The notes: generated by a model from the letters alone, not told the origin. DNA of 64,000 nt from Opitutales bacterium (GCA_028101545.1 JAOHKZ010000003.1:34910-98909), one strand, 5' to 3'. Numbered from the stretch's first letter, positions 9,233 to 19,350 are shown. Made by a program: numbers and translations.

Positions 9233-10341
9233 TTGTCAGAATTTAGTTCTGCCGCAGTCCACATTTGCATCTGCCCCCGATCTTTGACGGAGTCCCTTAC
9301 AATAGCAACTTCCTCTGGACTGATAGCGGACCCTGAGTTACCCCAGTCATTTCTAATGTAAGTGAGGACATCAGCAATTTGCTGATCAGTCAGTGAACCT
9401 GGTGGTACTCCTGGAGGTATCATAACACCATTATATTTCACTCCACTAACTTCGATTTCACCCATTAAGCCGTGCATGCTAATTTTTATAATTCTTTCCT
9501 TGTCTCCGAGCACCCAATCAGAATCTACTAGTGGAGGGAATACACCAGGTTGACCTAAACCAGTGGGTTGATGGCAGGATACACACCCTCCCCCACCTGG
9601 GCCGACTTTTGTATAAATTTCTTTTCCGGATGAAATTTGGTCAGATAACCAAGAAGGTAATTTAGTTGAGGTCGTTGGGATTGTAACAAGTTCGGATGTA
9701 ACCGGTTCCTCCTCCTCCACGAAACTCATCTCAGGTAATTCATAATCTTGGCGAAGTTCTTGAAGGTACGCCACGATACGATTTGCTTTAATTCCTGGTT
9801 TTACGAATCTTGTTGTATTATCTTCTGAAATAATTTGTAAAGCCCCTGATACATTAGAATCCTTGATGTCATAAAGAAAAGGATTCGGAGGGCAAATCGA
9901 TTTTTCAATTAAGGATTGTGGTTCGAAAAGGTGTTGATGCAACCATTCATCTGAATATTCTCTCAGTCCTATATTAGCTAAATCAGGACCTACCCTAGTA
10001 TTTCCAATATTTACTTCATTCTGCAAAATATAATCTCTTGCAACCGAAGGTCTTTTTCCCCACCCTCTCTCCACATCAAAACCAGCTTCGACTAAGCGAA
10101 CTTGTTGAGTATGGCATGTGGCGCAACCAAGGGATAAATATTCTTCAGCACCTTGTTGGGCAGCACCAGAAAACGCAATAGGGTACAAATCAGAATCTTC
10201 AGGTATACTTCCATCCTCGTTTAAAACAGATGAAGTAGGAGATAAATCTCCAAATTGTTTTCGGGCACCAACTACAAAGGCAAACCAAGCAACTGCGAGT
10301 GTGGAAAAAATTCCAAATGAGAATTTAAAAATATTATTCAT
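9229..10341 (-). CDS. CcoO-like cbb3 subunit II fused to a second cytochrome c domain
   Basis: A 370-residue protein with an N-terminal membrane anchor (about 5-25). Residues about 50-205 form a CcoO domain: haem site CATCH (73-77) in GCATCHTQQV, and VGPDLANIGLREYSDEWL, which matches cbb3 subunit II. A charged linker follows. Residues about 235-350 hold a second cytochrome c domain with CVSCH and a YNGVMIPPG block that may give the Met ligand. In CcoO the distal haem ligand is the Met of an SIMP-type motif; here the aligned motif is SICPPNPF, with Cys at residue 150. The start ATG overlaps the stop of the CcoN-like gene (ATGA), so the two are probably translationally coupled. Confidence 0.85.
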   Translation of the reverse strand: MNNIFKFSFGIFSTLAVAWFAFVVGARKQFGDLSPTSSVLNEDGSIPEDSDLYPIAFSGAAQQGAEEYLSLGCATCHTQQVRLVEAGFDVERGWGKRPSVARDYILQNEVNIGNTRVGPDLANIGLREYSDEWLHQHLFEPQSLIEKSICPPNPFLYDIKDSNVSGALQIISEDNTTRFVKPGIKANRIVAYLQELRQDYELPEMSFVEEEEPVTSELVTIPTTSTKLPSWLSDQISSGKEIYTKVGPGGGGCVSCHQPTGLGQPGVFPPLVDSDWVLGDKERIIKISMHGLMGEIEVSGVKYNGVMIPPGVPPGSLTDQQIADVLTYIRNDWGNSGSAISPEEVAIVRDSVKDRGQMQMWTAAELNSDK

Positions 10342-11750
10342 ACTGTAGAAGCCTTGGATGCAAACTTTTTACTTCTTCCCGTATCTTCAAAGGGGTTAGG
10401 GACAAGAACCTTCCAAATATTAATTACAAACACCAATTGTGAAAACCCCAGTATGATAAATGAAATTTCGGTGATTAAGAAATAGGGTTGAATCGAAGCA
10501 ATGACAGAGTTAGCCCAATCAAGATCAGGTTGTTGAGCCAAAACACCGTGAGTTAAACCGCCAATCAAGTAAGCTAATAATAGCATCATGACCCCCAAAG
10601 CTGAAGTCCAAAAGTGAAATGTTTTTGCTGCTATTGTAATCTCTTTACCAGTGATTTTAGGTAGCATGTAGTAAACAGCACCAAAAACGATCATGCTGAA
10701 AAAGCCGTAAACTCTTTGATTAAAATGGAATTCATTTATGATAGAGAATTGAGTCAACTTGGCTACAGCGGGTAGCGAAAATATCACACCAATATAACTA
10801 GAAATTGTGTAAGATAGAGTTCCAAATATAACAAATCTTAATGGTAAGCTGTTCCAGACTTTATCAATGTCTTTAAAAGCAGTTGCATGAAAGTTAGTTG
10901 AGGCAACTGCAATGGGGAAAATCATTGCGATACTCATAACTGTTCCAATAGCAGGTATCCACATTGGAACGGGTCCACCTTCTAAATGATGTACTACAGA
11001 CCATGGTGCCAATGATGCAATACACCAAAATCCGAATATAGCCAGATAGTATTTATCGATGGGTTTACCAATAATTGAAGGAATTATGTAGTATGCAACT
11101 CCAAGGGCAAATGGTGTAAGCCAAAGCCAAATTAAATTTTGACCAAACCACATTGATAGAACACTCTGAACCGTTCCGGGAGAAGGATTAATTTCAAGGC
11201 CATTCCAAGCGATTAAGAAAAGTGCAGGGAACCACAATATGGCAGCTAGTATGAACCATTGCGGGGCTATCGTGTCTGAGTACTTACGAGAGCGATGCAG
11301 TACAATAATCAAGCAAGTAATGATTGCGTATGAAATAAATAGAAGTGGCCAAATCTCCTTAGGCATTTCAAGCATCTCATGAGAATTCATGTGCCCATCT
11401 AAAATCCCTAACAATCCTAAAGTGATTCCAATATTCCAGATGAAACCAGCAACAAGTAGTAAAACACGGCCTCTTACTTCTGCTTGCGATAACCTAGCGA
11501 TAATCCAAATACTTATTGCAAAAATTGAATTTCCACCCCAACCATAAACAAAAGCATTTGCTTGTGCTATTTTAACTTTTCCGTAAGTAAAAAATTCAAA
11601 AGATGAAAGAAAAAAAGGATCTGTTAATTTAGCAGCGGCAATGTAAGCGAGGAGTGCGGCGGCAAGTAACCACAAACCAGCAGAGGCAACAAAAAAAGAA
11701 ACCACCCATTTTGCAGATTTGTCTATCACTTGTTCGTCAGTAATTTTCAC
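10338..11750 (-). CDS. CcoN-like haem-copper oxidase subunit I with missing ligands
   Basis: A 470-residue protein with about 12 membrane helices, aligning along its length with cbb3 oxidase subunit I. Several normally invariant ligand histidines are not present. Helix II reads KIAQANAFVYGWGGN where CcoN has LHTN, giving Gln63 in place of a low-spin haem ligand. Helix VI reads WFGQNLIW where CcoN has YGHN, giving Gln204 in place of a CuB ligand. Helix VII keeps the pair His254-His255. Helix X reads EFHFNQ where CcoN has HVH, keeping His342 (haem b3) but giving Asn344 in place of the second low-spin haem ligand. I checked these codons against the bases. It may be a modified oxidase, an NO-type enzyme or an electron-transfer partner of complex III. 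Confidence 0.82.
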   Translation of the reverse strand: MKITDEQVIDKSAKWVVSFFVASAGLWLLAAALLAYIAAAKLTDPFFLSSFEFFTYGKVKIAQANAFVYGWGGNSIFAISIWIIARLSQAEVRGRVLLLVAGFIWNIGITLGLLGILDGHMNSHEMLEMPKEIWPLLFISYAIITCLIIVLHRSRKYSDTIAPQWFILAAILWFPALFLIAWNGLEINPSPGTVQSVLSMWFGQNLIWLWLTPFALGVAYYIIPSIIGKPIDKYYLAIFGFWCIASLAPWSVVHHLEGGPVPMWIPAIGTVMSIAMIFPIAVASTNFHATAFKDIDKVWNSLPLRFVIFGTLSYTISSYIGVIFSLPAVAKLTQFSIINEFHFNQRVYGFFSMIVFGAVYYMLPKITGKEITIAAKTFHFWTSALGVMMLLLAYLIGGLTHGVLAQQPDLDWANSVIASIQPYFLITEISFIILGFSQLVFVINIWKVLVPNPFEDTGRSKKFASKASTV

Positions 11751-11757
11751 GTTTAAG

Positions 11758-12057
11758 TTATTGGGCTTTATTTGGTTTGGGTCTGTAAGAATCAGTTGTT
11801 TTTTTCATGGCTGATTCTAGGCTAGAATTTTTTTCGTTATGGTATTCGATAATTTTTGACTCAAGAGTAGTGGAATCGTTTTTGAACTCCATAATTTTTA
11901 CACTTCTTTGGTCAGAGATCATTTTCTTGGATACATTTTCATTTTTTTCATCAAAAAACATTTGAAATAAAAAATAAGCGGATACTAAAATGATACCAAT
12001 GATAAGTGAGAAGAATACACTACATCCATCTGCACGCTGTAATTTTGGGTCACTCAT
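11758..12057 (-). CDS. Small single-helix membrane protein in the act-oxidase operon
   Basis: A 99-residue protein of unknown function. Residues about 13-33 form one hydrophobic helix (VFFSLIIGIILVSAYFLFQM). The rest is a charged, Lys/Glu-rich and probably helical tail ending KPNKAQ. Its start overlaps the stop of actF by eight bases, and it ends seven bases before the CcoN-like gene, so it is an integral member of the operon. By position it could be an extra alternative-complex-III subunit or a CcoQ/CcoH-like small oxidase factor. No sequence motif decides between these. Confidence 0.7.
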   Translation of the reverse strand: MSDPKLQRADGCSVFFSLIIGIILVSAYFLFQMFFDEKNENVSKKMISDQRSVKIMEFKNDSTTLESKIIEYHNEKNSSLESAMKKTTDSYRPKPNKAQ

Positions 12058-13327
12058 GATGGTTTAAAGAATCTAAAATTCTTGGATCTCTTACTGGCAC
12101 AACTTCTGCAATTTGTGAATTAAAACTTTTAATTACTACACGGGCACAAAGGCAACCGATTCCGATCAAAGAAGCCAACCCCCAGAATAAGTGCGGGCCA
12201 ACCACAGGTCTTGCCTCATATCCAACATAAGCTCCGGGAACAATTTCGCGTCCGGGAATTATATTCCAATATAAGTCTAATAGATGAAAGGCCAAAATCC
12301 ATATAGCGATAAAAGTTATGCGAGCTCCATTAATTTTGTTTTTATAGAATAATAAATACAGGAAAGGGAAGAAAAAGTGACCAAAGATTAGTCCCATACT
12401 TACCCAAAACCAGGCGGATGTTTCACCTGTATTTGGATTAATTTCACGGATATTATACCAAAAAGTCTCTTCTGGAATATTGGCACTGTATATTAGAAAG
12501 TACTGAGAAAAACTGATGTATGCCCAAAATACTGTGAATGCAAGTGATAGGCAGGCTAAATCGTATTGGTGTGCTTGTTTATAGATACCTTTAAGGCTCC
12601 CTTGTTTACATAAATAAAGACAACCCAAAATCGTAATTGCCAAGGCAGAACGCATTCCAGATGCAAAAAACCACACTCCGTACATAGTTGAAAACCATTG
12701 ATATTCTAAACTCATGAATAAATCAAAAGCTCCAAATGTAAGGGACAATGCTGTAGCAGGAATTCCAACAGCAGAAATTTTCATACCTAAATGAGTCCAT
12801 TTGGGATCTCCATCTATATCCTGTGAAAAGGATACTTTACGCATCCAATAAGCGAGTCCAGAGAAAACTGCGAAATAAAATATCAAACGGATACTAAAGA
12901 AATACAGATTTAAATACCCAGCTTTCTTTTGATGCAAGACATCACCCGCCACAGTAATACCATCAACTGTCGGACTGTCTGGGTTTATCCATGACCAAAG
13001 AATGCCGGCATTTTCATGTCCAAAAAGAGCTACTAAAAGAAGAGGTAAAAAACACAAACCTAACCAAGGAAAGACAACTAAACCGTGTTCCTGTTGTCTT
13101 CGTACTACCGGCGACCACCTCGAGTTAAAAACCCGGAAAATCATAACAAGCATTAAAAGCCCTATCGCGATACTTAACCAAAAAGATCCACCCCAGAGCC
13201 AACCTAGGAAAGGAGCATTATCGCCATTTGATAATCCAATTAGCAATCCAGCTATTCCAATTCCAATTCCCAAAACAGCTCCTGCAAGTAGTTTGATGTC
13301 AACATCTTTTGTGTTGATTTGACTCAT
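12050..13327 (-). CDS. actF: Alternative complex III quinone-binding subunit ActF
   Basis: A 425-residue polytopic protein with about ten membrane helices, related to ActC and the NrfD/PsrC family. Typical features are the LGWLWGGSFWLSIAIGLLML start, the repeated aromatic helix ends and WYNIREINPNTGETSAWFWV in the middle. In structures of alternative complex III, ActC and ActF sit side by side in the membrane and one or both serve quinol oxidation and proton handling. It starts at ATG 13327, overlapping the stop of actE by four bases, and is followed by the 99-residue gene. Confidence 0.88.
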   Translation of the reverse strand: MSQINTKDVDIKLLAGAVLGIGIGIAGLLIGLSNGDNAPFLGWLWGGSFWLSIAIGLLMLVMIFRVFNSRWSPVVRRQQEHGLVVFPWLGLCFLPLLLVALFGHENAGILWSWINPDSPTVDGITVAGDVLHQKKAGYLNLYFFSIRLIFYFAVFSGLAYWMRKVSFSQDIDGDPKWTHLGMKISAVGIPATALSLTFGAFDLFMSLEYQWFSTMYGVWFFASGMRSALAITILGCLYLCKQGSLKGIYKQAHQYDLACLSLAFTVFWAYISFSQYFLIYSANIPEETFWYNIREINPNTGETSAWFWVSMGLIFGHFFFPFLYLLFYKNKINGARITFIAIWILAFHLLDLYWNIIPGREIVPGAYVGYEARPVVGPHLFWGLASLIGIGCLCARVVIKSFNSQIAEVVPVRDPRILDSLNHHE

Positions 13328-13986
13328 GATTTCTTGCCTCCGTTATTGGTAGCCTCACTCACAAAACTTTGTAATGATCTAAGATAAAGTACGATTGCCC
13401 AACGCTCTTGGGGGGTAAGTTTATCCTTTAAACCGAGCATGATACCAGAGGCTGAACCCATCGAGATGGCGTTATAAATTTGTCCATCGGACCAGGGAGA
13501 TGCAGATTCTAAGTATGTTCCAGATTGAGATGAATCAGATAAATTTCTTGGAGCAACTCCAAAATATGAAATAACGCCTTTACCGCTTCCATATTTTCCA
13601 TGACAAATAGCACAATGAATATCATATTTTTCTTTTCCTAAACGCATTAGGGCAAGATCGATATTAATTTCATCAGGAATCTTCTGAACCCAATCACCAT
13701 TTTCCAATTTTCCAGTCTTCACAACTTCGCTTTGGAAACTAGGTTTTGTGGAGAACACATTGTCTTGGGTAATAAGGTTACCACGAATTGCAGTCCCACG
13801 AATAGGTAAACGATCGGCTTTACCATCAGTAAAAAAAGTATTTTTCGTTTGGCTTTTATATTTTGCTTGGCGATCCATATCCGGGAAAACTTCGATAGGA
13901 GTATTTTTAGATAAACTTCCTCGATATCCTAGTATTGAAACAATACTTACGACAATGATTATGAATGTAGGTATAAAATATCTCAC
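13324..13986 (-). CDS. actE: Alternative complex III monohaem cytochrome c ActE
   Basis: A 220-residue protein with an N-terminal hydrophobic anchor (FIPTFIIIVVSIVSILGY) that may be a lipoprotein-like or uncleaved signal, then a cytochrome c domain with the single haem site CAICHGKYGSGKG and a Met-rich segment SMGSASGIMLGL carrying the likely sixth ligand. ActE passes electrons from the pentahaem ActA to a periplasmic acceptor. Its stop overlaps the actF start (ATGA), and its start abuts the actD stop. Length and order match the operon in other ACIII-bearing bacteria. Confidence 0.88.
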   Translation of the reverse strand: MRYFIPTFIIIVVSIVSILGYRGSLSKNTPIEVFPDMDRQAKYKSQTKNTFFTDGKADRLPIRGTAIRGNLITQDNVFSTKPSFQSEVVKTGKLENGDWVQKIPDEINIDLALMRLGKEKYDIHCAICHGKYGSGKGVISYFGVAPRNLSDSSQSGTYLESASPWSDGQIYNAISMGSASGIMLGLKDKLTPQERWAIVLYLRSLQSFVSEATNNGGKKS

Positions 13987-14541
13987 TTAAGAATCTATAG
14001 GTTCGCGGATCATTGTAATTGATTTACCTCCAACGCTTTTGAGAAAATCTTTTGTTTCCTCATCATCAAATTTTGGATCCTCAATCTCAATCACTATCAT
14101 GTATTTATCATCTCCTGTTCTTCCAAATGAGGGATGTTCGAATACCGGATGGTTGTGTCTAGGTAAACGATTAAGGAAAAACATTCCAAAAAGGGTACCA
14201 AAAGCAGCAAAAAGAATGGTTAATTCGTAAAACACCGGAAAAGGATAAATTGGACTGAAGTACGGTTTACCGCCCACTATTAAAGGATAATCGTATGCGT
14301 TCATAAACCAAACAATTAACATTCCAGTACAAAATCCAGTTATACCACCGAGAAGTGTAAAACATGGAACCTTGGAGCGCCCTACCCCCATTTGAGCATC
14401 CAGTCCATGTACAGGTATGGGAGTGTAACATTCCCATTCTTTGTAACCTTCTTCACGTACTTTGCCTGCTGCATCATAAATTTCTTTAGCCGAATTAAAT
14501 GTTGCTGCTAAACCGTATTTAATATCCATGAGCTTACTCAT
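13987..14541 (-). CDS. actD: Alternative complex III subunit ActD (DUF3341)
   Basis: A 184-residue membrane protein with two helices (about 65-85 and 105-125) and an N-terminal cytoplasmic domain beginning YGLAATFNSAKEIYDAA. HGLDAQMGVGRSKVP is the conserved DUF3341 signature. The C-terminal part IVIEIEDPKFDDEETKDFL is typical. ActD is a structural membrane subunit without cofactors. It lies between actC and actE with spacings of 9 bases and none. Confidence 0.9.
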   Translation of the reverse strand: MSKLMDIKYGLAATFNSAKEIYDAAGKVREEGYKEWECYTPIPVHGLDAQMGVGRSKVPCFTLLGGITGFCTGMLIVWFMNAYDYPLIVGGKPYFSPIYPFPVFYELTILFAAFGTLFGMFFLNRLPRHNHPVFEHPSFGRTGDDKYMIVIEIEDPKFDDEETKDFLKSVGGKSITMIREPIDS

Positions 14542-14550
14542 AACTAAATA

Positions 14551-15972
14551 TTAATGCTTCCCTCCATGTGGGTCAGCGGCAGGCATTACAGATTTCACTT
14601 CTGCCATTGGCATAAGAGGTAAAAACCTTAGAAATAAAAGAAAGAGAACTGAGAAAAAGCCAAAAGTGCCAAAGAAGGTGAAAATATCGACCACTGTTGG
14701 AGAATAGTAACCCCAACTGGATGGAAGGAAATCTCGGGATAAAGTTGTATTAGCAATAACAAATCTTTCAAACCACATTCCAACATTAACAAATATGGAA
14801 ATGATCCAAACGAGAGGTATGTTATTTTTAATTCCCTTAAACCAAAATAGTTGAGGACAGATTACATTACAGGAGATCATTATCCAATAAGCCCACCAAT
14901 AATTTCCGAATGCTCGATTGATAAATGCAAACCCCTCATAAGAGTTTGCTCCATACCATGCGATGAAGAATTCCATTGCGTATGCATATCCAACCATACT
15001 TCCCGTAGCTAGTATGATTTTACACATATTATCTATGTGTTTTTCAGTGATCAGATCATGAAGGCGAAAGATTGCACGCAGTGGAAGCAGCAATGTTAAT
15101 ACCATACCAAAACCAGAGAAGATCGCACCTGCAACAAAGTAGGGAGGGAAAATTGTCGTATGCCAACCAGGTAGATTAGCAACTGCAAAGTCAAATGAAA
15201 CGATCGTGTGTACGGAAAGAACTAGAGGAGTTGATAAACCTGCAAGCAAAAGGTAAGCCATTTCAAAATTCCTCCAATGATTATTTGCATTACGCCAACC
15301 CATTGCTAAGAAACCATAAAAATACTTCCTCCATGTTTCCTTAGCGCGATCACGAATTACTGCAAGGTCAGGTATCATACCCATATACCAAAATAGTATG
15401 GAAACAGTGAAATAAGTAGAAACTGCGAATACATCCCATTCCAAGGGGCTTCGAAATTGTGGCCAAATTGCATTTGAGTTAGGTAGTGGAAATAACCACC
15501 AAGCAAACCAAACTCGTCCCACATGAAAAAGCGGGAAAATACCAGCACACATAACCGCAAAGACGGTCATAGCTTCTGAAGCTCGATTGATAGATGTTCT
15601 CCACTTTTGCTTAAGTAGGCATAAGATAGCTGAAATAAGAGTTCCTGCGTGTCCAATTCCAATCCAGAAAACAAAGTTAACAATAGCCCAACCCCAATTA
15701 ACAGGATTGCTGTTTCCCCACACTCCCACTCCAGTTGATACAAGATAAACAAGACCTAATCCTGTAAAACTTGCTATTCCCATTGCTGTGATAAAACACC
15801 ACCACCACCAAGTCGGTGTCTTTTGTTCGACAATTCCACAAATTTTTTCAGTTACCCAATGAAAGTTTCTTTTGTTAAGCACAAGAGGTTTCTCTTCCCA
15901 CTTTGCAGGCTTAACTTTTTTCATTAATTCAGGAGAGATTGAATCTCCATGATCTGTTGCATTCACTGACAT
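14551..15972 (-). CDS. actC: Alternative complex III membrane subunit ActC (NrfD/PsrC-like)
   Basis: A 473-residue integral membrane protein with about ten helices, the central quinol-oxidising subunit of ACIII. Recognisable blocks include [36 protein letters not shown] and [19 protein letters not shown], all conserved in ActC. It binds next to the iron-sulfur subunit ActB and supplies electrons through it to the haem subunits. It starts directly after the actB stop (15973) and is followed by actD. Confidence 0.92.
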   Translation of the reverse strand: MSVNATDHGDSISPELMKKVKPAKWEEKPLVLNKRNFHWVTEKICGIVEQKTPTWWWWCFITAMGIASFTGLGLVYLVSTGVGVWGNSNPVNWGWAIVNFVFWIGIGHAGTLISAILCLLKQKWRTSINRASEAMTVFAVMCAGIFPLFHVGRVWFAWWLFPLPNSNAIWPQFRSPLEWDVFAVSTYFTVSILFWYMGMIPDLAVIRDRAKETWRKYFYGFLAMGWRNANNHWRNFEMAYLLLAGLSTPLVLSVHTIVSFDFAVANLPGWHTTIFPPYFVAGAIFSGFGMVLTLLLPLRAIFRLHDLITEKHIDNMCKIILATGSMVGYAYAMEFFIAWYGANSYEGFAFINRAFGNYWWAYWIMISCNVICPQLFWFKGIKNNIPLVWIISIFVNVGMWFERFVIANTTLSRDFLPSSWGYYSPTVVDIFTFFGTFGFFSVLFLLFLRFLPLMPMAEVKSVMPAADPHGGKH

Positions 15973-18900
15973 CTAATGACTGCCCTCTTCGTGGGTATCG
16001 TGTTCACCATCATCATGATGTACAGGATGTGCTTTATCGTGATATTCTCTGGATGAATGAGGAGAAGATTCAAAATCGGGCATCAGAGGATTTGGGTTTC
16101 GAACTTTTGCCAAAAAAGTAGTGCGAGGTCTAGTATTGAGGTATCCAAGAACAGAATAATCCCTAGGGTTGTTCTTTAATTTACTCACTTCACTATTAGG
16201 ATCTGAAATATCACCAAAAGAAATACTATCAGATGGACAAACCTGTTGGCATGCAGTTTTAATAGAACCGTCAGGCACCTTAATATCGGATTCTTCCAAT
16301 ACCAAATCAGCACCATCTTTTCCGGTTTCAAGCATTGCATTTCTTTGTGCTTTGACTTTAACTTGTATTTTTGATTCTTGGATTCTTTGTACACAATAAG
16401 TGCATTTTTCCATAACTCCACGCATCCGCACGGTAACATCAGGATTTTTACCCATTGCTGGTAAAGAATCATTCTCTTCTCCCAAAGGCCCCTTGTAAAG
16501 TTCATCAGTGCTGCGTTTATTCCAATCAAAAAAGTTGAACCTTCTAACTTTGTAAGGGCAATTATTAGCACAATATCTCGTACCCACACAACGATTATAG
16601 GCCATAGCATTTAAGCCTTCTTCATCATGAACGGTAGCATTTACCGGACAAACTGTTTCACACGGTGCTGTTTCACAATGCATGCATGCAACACCCTGAA
16701 AAGAAACTTGAACATCAGAAGGTAATTCCGCCCCATCTCTTTCGGTTGAACTGAAATACCTATCCAAGCGAATCCAATGCATCTCTCTACCACGGAGTAC
16801 TTGATCTTTTCCTACAATTGGAATGTTATTTTCACTCTGACAGGCAACTACGCAAGCACTGCAACCCGTACATTGGTTTAAATCAATTGCCATTCCCCAT
16901 TGGTGTAAACCAGGGGTTTCTGACTTTTCGTAATTATGGTCTGGATGCTCGTAGGAGGAGTTTCCTCTAGGCGTTGTTCTCGCTTTATAAGCAAGGTCAG
17001 CTTCTTGATCTTTGCCCCAAATTTTAGGTGAATGGGATTCTGCACCCATGTGGGAAGCAAATGCCTGATCGGAAATATACTCATTCGCATTGCCCTCCCT
17101 GACAATAGCTCTGCCTTCCATTGACCAATGTTCTTGAACATTCGCAAGTATTTTAAAATCACCAGTCGGTTCAAGAGAAACTTTAGATAAAATACGGTTA
17201 AAATCTTTGTTGAAAAGAGGGTAAGAATTGAAACCAGTTCCTTTACCAACATTTCCAACTTTTTCTCTACCTAAACCAAGAGTTGAAATAATGCTATAGT
17301 CTGCTAGTCCAGGTTGGACATATAGTGGTCCTGTGATTGATTGGTCCTCGCTTACAGTAAGTTTGACTATAGGTGCTTTTTGTTTCCCATGATCAAAAAC
17401 GGCTGCGTCAGGAGCTATCTGACCATTTTTGTTAAGCATGGTTGGTTTAGGCAATAAACCCAAATTAGGATATTTTTCTTCCAGTTCCTTGGCTAATACA
17501 GGGCTGATGAGCAATGCATTGTCCCAGGTTAATTTAGATATAGGATCTGGACACTCTTGCATCCAGCCATTATTAGCGAATCGTCCATCCCATGCATGGA
17601 AATCAGGAATAAGTAAAACTTCCAAATTTTCTGACGAAGGTTTATCCGCAATTTTACCCTTAAATTGATCTAAAGAAGTAAGAGAGACTTTATCGCTGTA
17701 AATACTTGGTTTCAATTTTTCAACACCTAGGCGAAGAAAATCCTCAAACGAGACACTCGTGGAACGTTTTTCCTGAAGGGATACTACAAAATCATAGCTG
17801 GATTTATCAGAATCAATTAATTTTAGTAACAATTCGATATCTGAAACAGTGTCAAACAGGGGGGCAATCAGAGGTTGTACAGGTACGATCGTACTACCAT
17901 CCCAAGTGATACCTTCATCCCAGGATTCTAGAAAATGAGATTGTCCTAAATGGAAATTACAAATCAGGGAAGTTTCGTTCAGAGAATGACCTAAATGCAA
18001 TTTATTTTTGATCTTCTTAGATAAATCTGCCCAGTCATAGGAACTTGCAGTAAGTACGGGATTCCCACCAAGAAAAATTACACTTTCGATGTCTCCATCA
18101 TTAATTTTTTTGAAAAAGTCTGATATGGAAGATGCAGAGTTATCTGTCTTTTGGTATTCGACTGTTGTTCCAATTGCTCCTAATTCTTGGTTAATAAGAA
18201 AGGCTAAGGCATGGACTTCAGTTGGAAGATGACTCCCTGGCAATATTACAGAATTCTTTGGTTTTTTACATATATCTTTAGCGCATTCTAAAACCCATTT
18301 GCTATGTTGTGCCTGAGATGAACCCCTATCATTTAATTTTGCAATTAGGGGCTCATCACCTTTTTTAAGTAGGGTTAAAATTTCGGCAGCAAGCAAGTTT
18401 GTAAAAGCTACAAACTGCGATGAGTCTAATCGTAATCTATGGTCTGCAACTCCACCTGTAATAGTTAAGTCGGACTCGACCGAATAAAGACGATTCATTT
18501 TCTTGGCGTCATTAGCCGAGAGAACTTTGCGTCCTTTCATCAATGCCCGAGTGTTAGCCAAAGAATTGGGTTCACGATTCCCCAAGAAATCAGAATCTAA
18601 AGAAATAACTCTAGATGCTTTCCTGAGTTTAGGAGTTAATCTTAATCCATGATTGATACCAAAAGCTTTTCCTAAAGTATTTTCCGGGGAACTTAAGTCT
18701 ATTGATTCATGTTCAAACCATTCTATCCCTTTAGACTCAAGCTGTGTTTTCAGATGCTTGCGTGCTGTGGAGGATGATTTATCAGCCAATACTGCAATTT
18801 TACCTTCTTTTACCCAGTTAGATACATCACCAAGCAATTGAGACGAGCTAGAAGATTTCCAGGTAGATGAATCTGATGAATCTCGGTGTAGCCCTGTCTT

Positions 18901-19350
18901 TGTACGATCGGGGTCATAAATATCTAATACGCTTGCTTGAGCATATATATTTGTGCCACCACCATAGGGAGTATAACTTGGATTCCCCTCTACTTTGGTT
19001 GGGCGACCGCTGTGGCTTTCCACTATCAAGGGAATGAAACCATGAGCAGAAGGCATAGATGTCGCGTAAAAATTTGGAACGCCAGGGATTAATTCTTCAG
19101 GACTTTTTCCGTAAGGTAGAATTGTGTGTTCGGGTCGCCTGCAACCTGTCATCCCAAGACCGGCAAGGCCAAAAGATGCGGCCATTAATTTAACAAAACC
19201 TCTTCTTTGAACACCTTCGAGCATACTTGCACCTTCAGGGAATTCTCTTTCAACCCAAGTTTTAAAGCTAGGCGTCTCGGCCAAGTCATCAAGGCTTTTC
19301 CAATAACGTTTTCCGCTATCTAGGGTGTGATCGGGGATTTCTTTTATCAT
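15973..19350 (-). CDS. actB: Alternative complex III iron-sulfur subunit ActB
   Basis: A 1,125-residue protein combining a molybdopterin-oxidoreductase-like N-terminal part with no evident cofactor site, and a ferredoxin-type C-terminal part. Near residues 47-70 the RRGFVKLMAASFGLAG segment ends in a Cys (MTGC), a twin-arginine-like signal with a possible lipobox. Cysteine clusters in the C-terminal third are CTGCSACVVAC, CMHCETAPCETVCP, CANNCP, CTYC and CQQVCP, fitting three to four iron-sulfur clusters. A TTG at 19359 would add three residues. I prefer ATG 19350 because it gives the ATGA overlap with actA seen at other junctions of this operon. The tail is histidine- and aspartate-rich. Confidence 0.92.
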   Translation of the reverse strand: MIKEIPDHTLDSGKRYWKSLDDLAETPSFKTWVEREFPEGASMLEGVQRRGFVKLMAASFGLAGLGMTGCRRPEHTILPYGKSPEELIPGVPNFYATSMPSAHGFIPLIVESHSGRPTKVEGNPSYTPYGGGTNIYAQASVLDIYDPDRTKTGLHRDSSDSSTWKSSSSSQLLGDVSNWVKEGKIAVLADKSSSTARKHLKTQLESKGIEWFEHESIDLSSPENTLGKAFGINHGLRLTPKLRKASRVISLDSDFLGNREPNSLANTRALMKGRKVLSANDAKKMNRLYSVESDLTITGGVADHRLRLDSSQFVAFTNLLAAEILTLLKKGDEPLIAKLNDRGSSQAQHSKWVLECAKDICKKPKNSVILPGSHLPTEVHALAFLINQELGAIGTTVEYQKTDNSASSISDFFKKINDGDIESVIFLGGNPVLTASSYDWADLSKKIKNKLHLGHSLNETSLICNFHLGQSHFLESWDEGITWDGSTIVPVQPLIAPLFDTVSDIELLLKLIDSDKSSYDFVVSLQEKRSTSVSFEDFLRLGVEKLKPSIYSDKVSLTSLDQFKGKIADKPSSENLEVLLIPDFHAWDGRFANNGWMQECPDPISKLTWDNALLISPVLAKELEEKYPNLGLLPKPTMLNKNGQIAPDAAVFDHGKQKAPIVKLTVSEDQSITGPLYVQPGLADYSIISTLGLGREKVGNVGKGTGFNSYPLFNKDFNRILSKVSLEPTGDFKILANVQEHWSMEGRAIVREGNANEYISDQAFASHMGAESHSPKIWGKDQEADLAYKARTTPRGNSSYEHPDHNYEKSETPGLHQWGMAIDLNQCTGCSACVVACQSENNIPIVGKDQVLRGREMHWIRLDRYFSSTERDGAELPSDVQVSFQGVACMHCETAPCETVCPVNATVHDEEGLNAMAYNRCVGTRYCANNCPYKVRRFNFFDWNKRSTDELYKGPLGEENDSLPAMGKNPDVTVRMRGVMEKCTYCVQRIQESKIQVKVKAQRNAMLETGKDGADLVLEESDIKVPDGSIKTACQQVCPSDSISFGDISDPNSEVSKLKNNPRDYSVLGYLNTRPRTTFLAKVRNPNPLMPDFESSPHSSREYHDKAHPVHHDDGEHDTHEEGSH

